Positions 1 to 8,906 of a stretch of DNA of 55,843 nt are shown piece after piece. Numbering within the stretch: the stretch's first letter is position 1; every line of letters begins with the position of its first letter. The DNA lies in assembly GCA_900318465.1 (NCBI GenBank), contig ONKQ01000013.1, positions 1 through 55,843 on the forward strand, in the 5' to 3' direction. This DNA is from an uncultured Bacteroidales bacterium. Its GTDB lineage: Bacteria; Bacteroidota; Bacteroidia; Bacteroidales; F082. A model generated the notes under the pieces. It saw only the letters and a program-made list of their open reading frames with translations. It did no database searches and had not been told where the DNA came from. The position numbers and the translations under genes were made by a program.

Positions 1-1
1 G

Positions 2-169
2 ACCACACAGAAAGTCAACCTTTACGAGAAGGTGCAAATTCCTGGCTACAACGAAGCCATACGTAAGATCAAGCGATATATGGAAGACGCGGAGAACCTC
101 GACAAGGCTTCGCAGAAAATCGTGAAAAACAAACACATAGAAGAGGAGGAGTCAGAATATGGTAACTGA
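2..169 (+). CDS. atpD: V-type ATP synthase subunit D, C-terminal end (partial)
   Basis: The window opens inside this gene, so only the last 55 residues are visible. They read TTQKVNLYEKVQIP followed by an Arg/Lys-rich helix and an acidic tail (IEEEESEYGN). The phrase KVNLYEKVQIP and the long charged helix match the C-terminal half of V-type ATPase subunit D, the central-stalk coiled coil that turns inside the A3B3 headpiece. The stop codon lies inside the start of the next gene (11-nt overlap), so it is translationally coupled to subunit I, which is the normal neighbour. The identification rests on the tail plus context. The symbol follows V/A-type usage and is not F-type atpD. Confidence 0.8.
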   Translation, partial: TTQKVNLYEKVQIPGYNEAIRKIKRYMEDAENLDKASQKIVKNKHIEEEESEYGN

Positions 170-1931
170 AATGACGAAATATGATTTCATCCTCATGAGC
201 GGCGACATGGATGCTTTCCTTGAAAAACTCCAGTCGATTGGCGTGGTTGACATCACCCGTTCCACGAAACCTGTCGACGACCATTCGGAAAAATTGTCGT
301 CACGAGCAGGTGTTTTGCGTAAGGCTCTGGCTTTGCTAAAGAACGTGACCCCTGCCGAGTTTGCCGAAAAAGGCAATGCGGACTATGCCTCTGATGTTGT
401 TGAGACCGTTGCGGAGATGGAGACTTTGCAAGCCCGCCTCCCCGTGCTGCAAAAGGAAGCTGACGACTTGGTGCCGTGGGGCCGCTTCGACAAGGCGAGT
501 TTCGACAAACTGAAGGAACAAGGCCTGAAGCTGCATTTCTACAAGGCAAAAGCCATCGACCCGGATTGGAAGGAACAATACGCTTTGAGTGAAATCTCGA
601 ATCTGGGCGGTTACAGCTATTTCGTGGTCGTCTCTGATTCAGATGATTACGATTTTCCGCTAAAGGAGCTTCCTGCTCCCGAAAAAGATTATCTTGCCTT
701 GGAGAAGGAAATCGCTGCGTTGCAAGATGACATTGCCAAAAAGGAATCACACCTTGCCGAACTGAAATGCCGCGAGGCTGCGATTCAGAAGGAATTGGAC
801 AAAACTTTATCCAAACTTGACCTGCATTTGGCACATGTTTCGGGCGAGAAGGCCGCCGAGGACTATATCACCGTCTTTGAGGGTTTTGCCCCTAAGGAGA
901 ACGAGGCGGCTTTGCACGACATGTTGGAACAAGAAAATGTTTTCTGTTTAGTTGATAAGGCTCAAGTGGACGACAACCCGCCCATCAAGTTGAAAAACAA
1001 TAAGTTTGTGTCGATGTTTGAGCTGTTGACCGACATGTACGGCAGACCCAAATACGACGAGTTCGATCCGACGGTGTTCATCTCCATCTTCTTCATGCTG
1101 TTCTTCGCCTTCTGCATGGGCGACGCGGGCTACGGCCTCGTGCTCATCTTGGCGAGCCTCGGTTTGAAGAAAGTTCTCGGCAAGATTGCGCCCTTGGGCA
1201 TCACCTTGGGCATTGCCACTACTGTGGTGGGATTCCTGTTCCACACCTTCTTTTCCGTCGACATGCTTACTTGGAGTTGGCTACCAGAAGGGGTGAAACG
1301 CATCATGCTGCCTTCGCAGATTGCAGGCTATGACGGCACGATGGTGTTGGCCTTGCTTGTCGGTATTGTCCACATTTGTCTCGCTATGATTGTCAAGACC
1401 TATCAGAGTACCAAGGTAAAAGGCTTCGCCAACTCCTTGGGCACTTGGGGCTGGACTTTGCTTATCGTGGGCGGCGTCATTGTAGGCGGTCTCGCCCTGA
1501 TGGGCGTGATGGACAAGGCTTTGACGAAGTGGATTATCATCGTATTAGGCAGCCTCTCCGCCTTGGGCATTTTCTTCCTCAACGATCTGAAACGCAATCC
1601 TTTACTTAACTTCGGTTCGGGCTTGTGGGAAACCTATAACACGGCCACGGGCTTGCTCGGCGACGTGTTGAGTTACTTGCGCTTGTATGCCTTGGGCTTG
1701 GCCGGTGCCAAACTCGGCGAGGCCTTCAACGCCATTGGCTTGCAAGCCCTTGGTGATGGCGGTTTCGGCTGGGTGGCGTTCATCCTCATCGTGGTGATTG
1801 GCCACACGCTGAATGTCGCCATGTGTGTTTTGGGTGCTTTCGTGCATCCTTTGCGACTCAACTTTCTTGAGTTCTTCAAGAACTCGGGCTATGAGGGTAC
1901 AGGCAGAAAATACGAACCTTTGAAATCTTAA
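159..1931 (+). CDS. atpI: V-type ATP synthase subunit I
   Basis: 590 residues, the normal size for the a/I subunit of prokaryotic V/A-type ATPases. Residues 1-320 are soluble and rich in coiled coil (e.g. LALEKEIAALQDDIAKKE), forming the peripheral stator arm. Residues about 330-575 contain around seven hydrophobic segments. The motif SYLRLYALGLAG near residue 505 carries Arg508, the expected essential arginine that faces the ion-binding glutamate of the K ring. The protein forms the ion half-channels and couples ion flow to rotation. It overlaps the D gene by 11 nt, and a small ORF and the K gene follow. In anaerobic Bacteroidota this complex can run as an ion pump or synthase; direction and ion (Na+ or H+) cannot be read here. 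Confidence 0.95.
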   Translation: MVTEMTKYDFILMSGDMDAFLEKLQSIGVVDITRSTKPVDDHSEKLSSRAGVLRKALALLKNVTPAEFAEKGNADYASDVVETVAEMETLQARLPVLQKEADDLVPWGRFDKASFDKLKEQGLKLHFYKAKAIDPDWKEQYALSEISNLGGYSYFVVVSDSDDYDFPLKELPAPEKDYLALEKEIAALQDDIAKKESHLAELKCREAAIQKELDKTLSKLDLHLAHVSGEKAAEDYITVFEGFAPKENEAALHDMLEQENVFCLVDKAQVDDNPPIKLKNNKFVSMFELLTDMYGRPKYDEFDPTVFISIFFMLFFAFCMGDAGYGLVLILASLGLKKVLGKIAPLGITLGIATTVVGFLFHTFFSVDMLTWSWLPEGVKRIMLPSQIAGYDGTMVLALLVGIVHICLAMIVKTYQSTKVKGFANSLGTWGWTLLIVGGVIVGGLALMGVMDKALTKWIIIVLGSLSALGIFFLNDLKRNPLLNFGSGLWETYNTATGLLGDVLSYLRLYALGLAGAKLGEAFNAIGLQALGDGGFGWVAFILIVVIGHTLNVAMCVLGAFVHPLRLNFLEFFKNSGYEGTGRKYEPLKS

Positions 1932-1959
1932 ACTATAGAATAATAAAAAAGGAGGAAAA

Positions 1960-2127
1960 ATGATTAATGAACCTGTAAAAATTCTTGAAGAGTATCCTTA
2001 CTTATATCCTAACATTAAAAAAGGAGATGTTGGAACGCTTATTGGATTTATTGGGCCTCATCATGCTGTTGTACGGATTGATAATAAGTATTATGAGGTC
2101 CCAATTAGCGAAATTGAACATATTTAA
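1960..2127 (+). CDS. small DUF4926-like protein inside the V-ATPase operon
   Basis: A 55-codon ORF starting MINEPVKILEEYPYLYP and ending EVPISEIEHI. A strong GGAGG ribosome-binding site at 1951-1955 precedes the ATG. The central KKGDVGTLIGFIG, then a short beta stretch and a closing acidic motif, recalls the small DUF4926-type fold (KxGDxGTV...V.F), but this is a weak, by-eye match. It sits 28 nt after subunit I and 26 nt before subunit K, on the same strand. Its codons are much more AT-rich than those of the ATPase genes, suggesting a later insertion into the operon. No role in the ATPase is known to me. Confidence 0.6.
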   Translation: MINEPVKILEEYPYLYPNIKKGDVGTLIGFIGPHHAVVRIDNKYYEVPISEIEHI

Positions 2128-2141
2128 AATGTAAATCTTAA

Positions 2142-2515
<374 letters not shown>

Positions 2516-2519
2516 TTGG

Positions 2520-2558
2520 GAATGCAGAATGCGGAATGCAGAATGCGGAATGAATATT
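2520..2558. repeat. short tandem GCAGAATGCGGAAT repeat
   Basis: Two and a half copies of a roughly 14-nt AATGCAGAATGCGG unit directly after the atpK stop, ending in ATTCC. The same words recur at 16237-16330, where they also meet a reverse-complement ATTCCGCATTC arm. This suggests a dispersed intergenic repeat family. Confidence 0.75.
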
Positions 2559-2571
2559 CCGATTCGACATT

Positions 2572-2605
2572 GTAGAGACGTGCCACGGCGCGTCTCTACT
2601 TTTTT
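2572..2605. terminator. hairpin plus T-run between convergent atpK and the PagL-like gene
   Basis: GTAGAGACG (2572-2580) pairs with CGTCTCTAC (2591-2599), with further GCC/GGC pairing inside, and is followed by six T residues. It has the form of an intrinsic terminator for the plus-strand V-ATPase operon. Its perfect arms also resemble the dispersed GTAGAGACG palindromes common in this phylum. Confidence 0.75.
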
Positions 2606-3701
2606 ACCATTTCCAAAGGTTCGCCCCTACGGTCCATTCGATGTAGTCGATGCAATCACGATGGACTTTCATTCCTGCGCCGGCGAAAAAGCGTTTTTGA
2701 TGGCCGAAATGGTAATGAAATGCAATACGCTCATAGTATTTTTGATAGCCTTTGGGCAGGTATTCCGCTGGCTGCCAAAGGTAATAGGCAACTGAAAAAT
2801 GCAGCACGAAATTGCCATAAAGGATGTCGAATGATGCAAATGGCGCCATGCTGAAATAATCGACGGCCCTGAAACGTTCCGACTCATTGTTGACAGCATA
2901 CATGACTTTGTTTTCCCCGCTATACAAAAAGTCGATGCCAGCACCATAGCGGAAGCAGGGGTGAAAAGTGCGCGTGTAACCCACTTGGAACGTGTTGCCT
3001 ATGCAAAAAAGGTCATCAATGGCGGTCGACTCGTAGAAACCAATTCCATCGAGGGCATAAATGGTGTTCGACTTGTGAAAAATGCTATCATGGCTTTGGT
3101 CAACCAACGTAGCCCTTCCTTTGGGAAAATACCTTGTCCCAATTTGGCCGCCCAACACATTGATGCCTTTGTTTGGTACTATTACAGCCCCGTTGGAGGC
3201 GTGGGAAAACACCGCACGCATAAGCAAGTCCCAATGGTCGTTGAGGCGAAACACCGGCCCGAAATCTAAGTTGAGATGGACGGTCAAGGGTGTGCTGATG
3301 AGCCGATTGCCGTAGTTGGGCCAAAAGGAGAGGCCGCCACCCCAAGTGTAGTCGAACTGAAACTTTGGATGATTGATGATGTGGCCATTGCAATACCCGA
3401 AAATGGAATAGCTGTTGCCCAAATTGATGGTGGTTTGGTTGTCGATGTCGAAAAAGCCGTTCAAGCCGTGATGCTCGAAACGGAAGTCAAGACCTATGTT
3501 GGGATAGTTGAAATAGGACTCCCAAACTTTTTCTCCATTGGTTTGACGACCTAAACGTATGTCGACACCATACACGGGACAGTCGGCATTGAAAGGGATA
3601 TGATGGCCATAACGCAGTGCGGGCTCTATATAGAGGCTTTGGGCAGACAATAGGGCTGTCGTGCCAAAAACAAAAAGGACAATGAACAATCGTTTCCGCA
3701 T
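2604..3701 (-). CDS. PagL-like lipid A 3-O-deacylase / acyloxyacyl hydrolase, outer-membrane barrel
   Basis: 365 residues with a Sec signal peptide (about 1-21, cleavage after LLSAQ). The rest alternates aromatic and polar residues in amphipathic strands, as expected for an outer-membrane beta-barrel. The motif VFSHASNGA (His167, Ser169, Asn170) matches the catalytic HxSNG motif of the PagL lipid A 3-O-deacylase family, which removes the 3-linked acyl chain from lipid A at the outer leaflet. It is about twice the length of classical PagL, like other Bacteroidota members, which carry extra strands at both ends. It stands alone, convergent with the V-ATPase operon and downstream of enolase on the same strand. 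Substrate in this organism is inferred from family only. Confidence 0.75.
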   Translation of the reverse strand: MRKRLFIVLFVFGTTALLSAQSLYIEPALRYGHHIPFNADCPVYGVDIRLGRQTNGEKVWESYFNYPNIGLDFRFEHHGLNGFFDIDNQTTINLGNSYSIFGYCNGHIINHPKFQFDYTWGGGLSFWPNYGNRLISTPLTVHLNLDFGPVFRLNDHWDLLMRAVFSHASNGAVIVPNKGINVLGGQIGTRYFPKGRATLVDQSHDSIFHKSNTIYALDGIGFYESTAIDDLFCIGNTFQVGYTRTFHPCFRYGAGIDFLYSGENKVMYAVNNESERFRAVDYFSMAPFASFDILYGNFVLHFSVAYYLWQPAEYLPKGYQKYYERIAFHYHFGHQKRFFAGAGMKVHRDCIDYIEWTVGANLWKW

Positions 3702-3736
3702 GGCTTAATGGGTGAATAATGGTCAATCATTTGGCC

Positions 3737-3771
3737 AAAAAAGCCGTGTTCCTTTCGAAGACACGGCTTTT
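3737..3771 (-). terminator. intrinsic terminator of enolase
   Basis: AAAAGCCGTGT (3739-3749) and ACACGGCTTTT (3761-3771) form an 11-bp perfect stem. Read on the minus strand it ends in a U-run, just after the enolase stop codon. Confidence 0.85.
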
Positions 3772-3792
3772 CCATTTCCACTTGATAGATGA

Positions 3793-5076
<1,284 letters not shown>

Positions 5077-5118
5077 TTAAATTTCAAATTTAGTGTGTGA
5101 TGCAGGATTTTAAGGTTG

Positions 5119-5126
5119 CAAAAGTA
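5119..5126 (-). promoter_or_regulatory. -7 element upstream of enolase
   Basis: Read on the minus strand this is TACTTTTG, matching the Bacteroidota -7 consensus TAnnTTTG, about 55 nt upstream of the enolase start. No clear TTG partner is seen upstream. Confidence 0.5.
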
Positions 5127-5156
5127 GTAAAAAATCGGATTGTGAATTTGAATTGT

Positions 5157-6809
5157 TCATTTTATCAAAACTTCTGCGGCCCGCAATGCTTCAGGTGTCA
5201 CCTTGTCGTTGCTGAGCATTTTGGCGATTTCGTTGATGCGCTCCTCCCGCGTCAGTAGGCGGATGTGCGACTGGCTGCGCTGACCTTCGTTGTCTTTGTA
5301 AATAAAATAGTGGTGCTCGGCTTGGGTAGCCACTTGGGGCAGGTGGGTGATGGCAATGAGTTGCAAAGATTCACCCATCTGTTGCATGATGCCTCCGATT
5401 TTGGCGGCCACCTCACCCGAAACTCCTGTGTCGATTTCGTCGAAGATGAGGGTGGGGATATAGTTGTAACTCGATACGGCACTCTTGATGGAAAGCATCA
5501 GGCGCGAAAGCTCGCCGCCCGAGGCCACGCGACGCAAATCGTCAGGGGCGATGCCTTTGTTGGCGGAGAAAAGGAAGCGGATGTCGTCTGTGCCTTTGTT
5601 GCCAAACTGCTCCTGAATTTCCACCATGACCTGGAACACGGCAAAGGGCATAGCCAATTGCCGAACCAAATTGGTCACCTTTTCACTGAAAACAGCTGCG
5701 GCTTGGCAACGTTTTTCGTGCAAGGCATTGGCATGTTGCTTGAGTCGTTTCGCACTCTCTTTCAGCGCGTTCTCGGCTTGGGCAATGGCTCCGTCGATAT
5801 TGTCAAAAGCACTTACTTTTTCTTTTAGGCTGTCGCGCAAGGTGATAAGCTCGTCGGGCTCTTTTACGCGGTGCTTCATCATCAGGCGGCTGAGCAGGTC
5901 GTAGCGGTCTTGTAGGGTTTGCAGCTGGTTTTCGTCAAAAGTGGTTTCGTCTTCTTTGTGTCGCAGGTCGTAAGCAATGTCTTTTAATTCAACCTTCAGA
6001 TTGTCAATGCGTTCTGAAAGAATTTCTGTGTCGGGAAGCAAGTGTTGCATCCGTTGCAAAGTGTTGGAAAGGCTGTTGACTTGACCTAAAATGGAGTTTT
6101 CCGAGTCGTCCATCAATCCGTTGGCAGTCACCAAGAGGGTCTTGATTTCCTCGGCGTTTTCCATCACGTTCAACGTTTGCTCAATCTCGGAATACTCGCC
6201 TTCTTTCAGGTCGGCCTTGTCGAGTTCGTCCAACTGGAATTTCAGGTAGTCGTTTTCGGCAGTGTTTTTCGTCGCCATTTCCCTCAATTCGTTGAGTTTC
6301 CGCTTGAGGGTGTTATAGTTGGCATATTCCGTTTGGTATTCTGCCAGAATGCTGCTGTTTTGGGCAATGTTGTCCAACAACCGCAACTGGAAATCAGCAT
6401 CGGTAAGGAGGAGCGAGTCGTGCTGCGAGTGAATATCGACAAGTTGGTTGCCGATGTCTTTCATGGTCTGCAAGGCAACGGGTGTGTCGTTGATGAAGGC
6501 TCGGCTTTTCTTCTGTGGACTCAACTCGCGGCGGAAGATGCACTCGGTTTCAAAATCGAGGTCGTTTTCCTCAAAAATAGGTCTTAATGTTTCGTCGGTA
6601 AGCTCAAATTGTGCTTCCACGATGCATTTCTTGTCCTTGTCGTATAGCACCCCGGTATCAGCGCGGTCGCCCATGGCAAATCCCAAGGCACCTAATAAAA
6701 TGGACTTGCCTGCACCTGTTTCGCCGGTAATAACACTGAAGCCCGTCTCGAATCGGACGTTCAGTTCGTCAATCAAAGCGTAATTGCTGATTTGCAGTTG
6801 TTTGAGCAT
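5157..6809 (-). CDS. recN: DNA repair protein RecN
   Basis: 550 residues, full length for RecN, an SMC-like ATPase that acts early in recombinational double-strand break repair. The N-terminal Walker A is GETGAGKS (29-36). The long central part (about 160-360) is coiled coil interrupted by a hinge. The C-terminal ABC signature ASGGELSRLMLS and Walker B TLIFDEIDTGVSG complete the split ATPase head. It is the last gene of the minus-strand run bamD-rpoZ-DUF4835-recN, 5 nt after the DUF4835 gene, so probably co-transcribed. Confidence 0.97.
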   Translation of the reverse strand: MLKQLQISNYALIDELNVRFETGFSVITGETGAGKSILLGALGFAMGDRADTGVLYDKDKKCIVEAQFELTDETLRPIFEENDLDFETECIFRRELSPQKKSRAFINDTPVALQTMKDIGNQLVDIHSQHDSLLLTDADFQLRLLDNIAQNSSILAEYQTEYANYNTLKRKLNELREMATKNTAENDYLKFQLDELDKADLKEGEYSEIEQTLNVMENAEEIKTLLVTANGLMDDSENSILGQVNSLSNTLQRMQHLLPDTEILSERIDNLKVELKDIAYDLRHKEDETTFDENQLQTLQDRYDLLSRLMMKHRVKEPDELITLRDSLKEKVSAFDNIDGAIAQAENALKESAKRLKQHANALHEKRCQAAAVFSEKVTNLVRQLAMPFAVFQVMVEIQEQFGNKGTDDIRFLFSANKGIAPDDLRRVASGGELSRLMLSIKSAVSSYNYIPTLIFDEIDTGVSGEVAAKIGGIMQQMGESLQLIAITHLPQVATQAEHHYFIYKDNEGQRSQSHIRLLTREERINEIAKMLSNDKVTPEALRAAEVLIK

Positions 6810-6814
6810 GATGT

Positions 6815-7720
6815 TTACTTGCCCGAGTTTTGCAACATTTGGTCGTAACGCGACGACTGCGACGGGTCGATGGCTTTCATGATTTTGGAGGCCTCGGTGC
6901 GGATTTTCATGTCGCCTTGCGAAAAGACTTGTATGATTTCGTCGCGCTTGCTTTCAACGATAAGTTGCAGGAAATAGCTCATTGAGTTGCGCTCATACAC
7001 GGTTTGCAATTTGCCGAGTGCGTTAAGGATATCCTGACGACCTTCTTCGGTCTTCTCCGACATCATGTCCAAACCTTGGCGATGATATTCATAGAGAAAC
7101 TCGCGCAGAGCCTTGTAAGTATCGTTGTTGATCTCGTTGATGAGGACGTAGCGGTTCTGGCGTCCTGTGCTGCTCCATCCGGGATGGGCGTCATCTTGGG
7201 GTGCCGACTGGGTGATTTGATCGCAGATGGCAAAGAATGGCGTACCACCCATATATGAGAACGAATCGAAGTCGAGGCCAAGCATGAGATAGATGTAGAA
7301 GCCGATGGTGCTGCTCAGGTCGGAGATGTAGGTGGAGGGGCTGAAGTCGATGGACTGCCCATCCATATACTCGAAGCTGAATTTGCGGTCGACGTAGTTG
7401 AAAAGCGGTGAGTTGTAGTTGGTCTTGTAGACCGGCCTACGCAGCGCGATGTTGATTTCGCCCGCGAAAAAGTTGCTTTCGCGCGAAGTGATGTCGATAA
7501 GGATGCTGCACTCAATCTTCTCGCTCTGCCGGAAGTTGATTTCGGTGAACTTGGTGTTGTTGATGAATTCGTACAACGCGGTTTGCAGGTTCTGGTAAAT
7601 GGTCCTGTCGGAGCCTGAAACCTGCGACGAGTTGACCCTCACATCGCATTGCAGTTCTTGCGCTTTGGCAAAGGTGCCGAGGCAGAGGATGGCAACGAGT
7701 ATAAGCAGCGCCTTTTTCAT
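6815..7720 (-). CDS. DUF4835 family exported protein (PorD-like, T9SS-associated)
   Basis: 301 residues with a Sec signal peptide (MKKALLILVAILCLGTFAKA, then QELQCDV). The opening ELQCDVRVNSSQVSGSD, the central LFNYVDRKFSFEYMDGQ and the YGGTPF-like SYMGGTPFFAICDQI region are typical of DUF4835 proteins, which in Bacteroidota sit between the omega/coaBC genes and recN. Some annotations call this family PorD and link it to type IX secretion. The window does contain T9SS cargo but no other secretion machinery. Its start codon overlaps the rpoZ stop by one base (TGATG), indicating coupled translation. The exact biochemical role is not established from the sequence. Confidence 0.8.
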   Translation of the reverse strand: MKKALLILVAILCLGTFAKAQELQCDVRVNSSQVSGSDRTIYQNLQTALYEFINNTKFTEINFRQSEKIECSILIDITSRESNFFAGEINIALRRPVYKTNYNSPLFNYVDRKFSFEYMDGQSIDFSPSTYISDLSSTIGFYIYLMLGLDFDSFSYMGGTPFFAICDQITQSAPQDDAHPGWSSTGRQNRYVLINEINNDTYKALREFLYEYHRQGLDMMSEKTEEGRQDILNALGKLQTVYERNSMSYFLQLIVESKRDEIIQVFSQGDMKIRTEASKIMKAIDPSQSSRYDQMLQNSGK

Positions 7721-8058
7721 CAGAAGTCGTTTTCGTTTTCTTTGGCGGGGTTGCGGAAGTAAATCTCGTCGTGGAGAAACTCGTGGATGGCAATCAGCGT
7801 AGGCTTGGGAAGACGCTCGTAGAACTTGGCGATTTCAATCTGTTCGCGGTTCTCAAACACTTCCTCAAGGCTGTCGTTGGTAGCTGCGGCAAACGATTCA
7901 ATCTTCTCGTTCAGCTCCTCTTTCATCTCTTTGGCGATTTGATTGGCCCTGATGGACAGGATGGCGACGGTCTCGTAAATGTTGCCGGTGCCTTTGTAGA
8001 ATTGGTCTTTCTGACGGGTGACCACCGTCGTTTCGGTCTTGATCTTTCTGAAATCCAT
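7720..8058 (-). CDS. rpoZ: DNA-directed RNA polymerase omega subunit (Bacteroidota type)
   Basis: 112 residues. The core GNIYETVAILSIRANQIAKE is the Rpb6/omega fold signature (helix with A..R..Q), which helps the beta-prime subunit fold and stay in RNA polymerase. The C-terminal extension, with an acidic helix and LPKPTLIAIHEFLHDEIYF, is the Bacteroidota-specific form. It lies between bamD (1-nt gap) and the DUF4835 gene (1-nt overlap). The coaBC gene often found beside it in related genomes is absent here. Confidence 0.88.
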   Translation of the reverse strand: MDFRKIKTETTVVTRQKDQFYKGTGNIYETVAILSIRANQIAKEMKEELNEKIESFAAATNDSLEEVFENREQIEIAKFYERLPKPTLIAIHEFLHDEIYFRNPAKENENDF

Positions 8059-8059
8059 T

Positions 8060-8857
8060 TTATTTGATGTTTTCTAATTTCTTTCTTGCTTTGGCGGCGA
8101 TGTTTTGCACATCGTTGACGAATGGGCTGTTGGGATAGAGATAGGTGAGCGTGTTGCATTGCTCGACGCACGACTCGTAACGCTCTCTCTGCTTTTCGGG
8201 GACGCTGTTTTCGGCATAGTCATAATAGGTGGTGGCCATGTCGAACAGAATCTCTTCGCGGTGCTTGGTGTTGGGATGGTTCTTCAGCATGTTCTCAAAC
8301 GAGGTGATGGCTGCGCTGTAGTTTTCCATGCGGTAGAACAATCGGCACATATTGTAGTCTTTCTCCTCCAATTTCTCGTTGAGGTTGTCAATGAGTTGGT
8401 TGACGCGTTCCAAACTGTCGCTTTGCGGAAAACGCTCGGCAAAGGCTTTCAGGTGTTTGATTGCCGTGTGGGTGTTGGTTTGGTCCAATCCCGACTCGGG
8501 GGAGAGCATATAGCTGCAATAGGCGTTCATATAGGCTGCCTTTTCCGCGTTTTTCGAGAAAGGATAGGTGGTGAAAAACTTGTTGTAATAATAGGCAGCA
8601 ATGTCGTAATCTGTCTGTTTGAAATAACATTCCGCCGTGCGATAGGTGATGTTCTCTCCACGGGGCGTGTTGCGATAGGCAGCTTGAAGCAGGTCGAAAA
8701 GCTGCAAGGCGTGGTTGTAGTCGCCACGGTCGTAGTAGTCCATCGCCACCTCGTACTTCATCTCGTTATCGGTGCTTTTGATCAAGCGGCCGAAGTCGTT
8801 GCAGGAAGCGAAGACCATCGTGCCTAAAACTGCCAATATCAGAATCCTTTTTTTCAT
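8060..8857 (-). CDS. bamD: outer-membrane assembly lipoprotein BamD
   Basis: 265 residues. A lipoprotein signal (MKKRILILAVLGTMVFASC, lipidated Cys19) is followed by tetratricopeptide-like helix pairs: YDRGDYNHALQLFDLL, YFKQTDYDIAAYYYNKFF, and YRMENYSAAITSFENML. BamD is the periplasmic lipoprotein partner of BamA in outer-membrane protein insertion. It heads the operon bamD-rpoZ-DUF4835-recN. A TAATTTTG box ends only 7 nt before the ATG, so the transcript leader must be extremely short. Confidence 0.93.
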   Translation of the reverse strand: MKKRILILAVLGTMVFASCNDFGRLIKSTDNEMKYEVAMDYYDRGDYNHALQLFDLLQAAYRNTPRGENITYRTAECYFKQTDYDIAAYYYNKFFTTYPFSKNAEKAAYMNAYCSYMLSPESGLDQTNTHTAIKHLKAFAERFPQSDSLERVNQLIDNLNEKLEEKDYNMCRLFYRMENYSAAITSFENMLKNHPNTKHREEILFDMATTYYDYAENSVPEKQRERYESCVEQCNTLTYLYPNSPFVNDVQNIAAKARKKLENIK

Positions 8858-8864
8858 TGGGCTG

Positions 8865-8872
8865 CAAAATTA
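8865..8872 (-). promoter_or_regulatory. -7 element of the bamD operon
   Basis: The minus strand reads TAATTTTG, a match to TAnnTTTG, with the bamD ATG starting 7 nt further on. This predicts a nearly leaderless mRNA. No strong -33 TTG was seen. Confidence 0.5.
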
Positions 8873-8906
8873 CTCATTTTTGCCTAATAACGCCTTGTTT
8901 TTCTTT

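Noticed and set aside
2529-2795. Plus-strand small frame beyond atpK
   Set aside because: It starts in the repeat, crosses the terminator, and lies antisense to the PagL-like gene.
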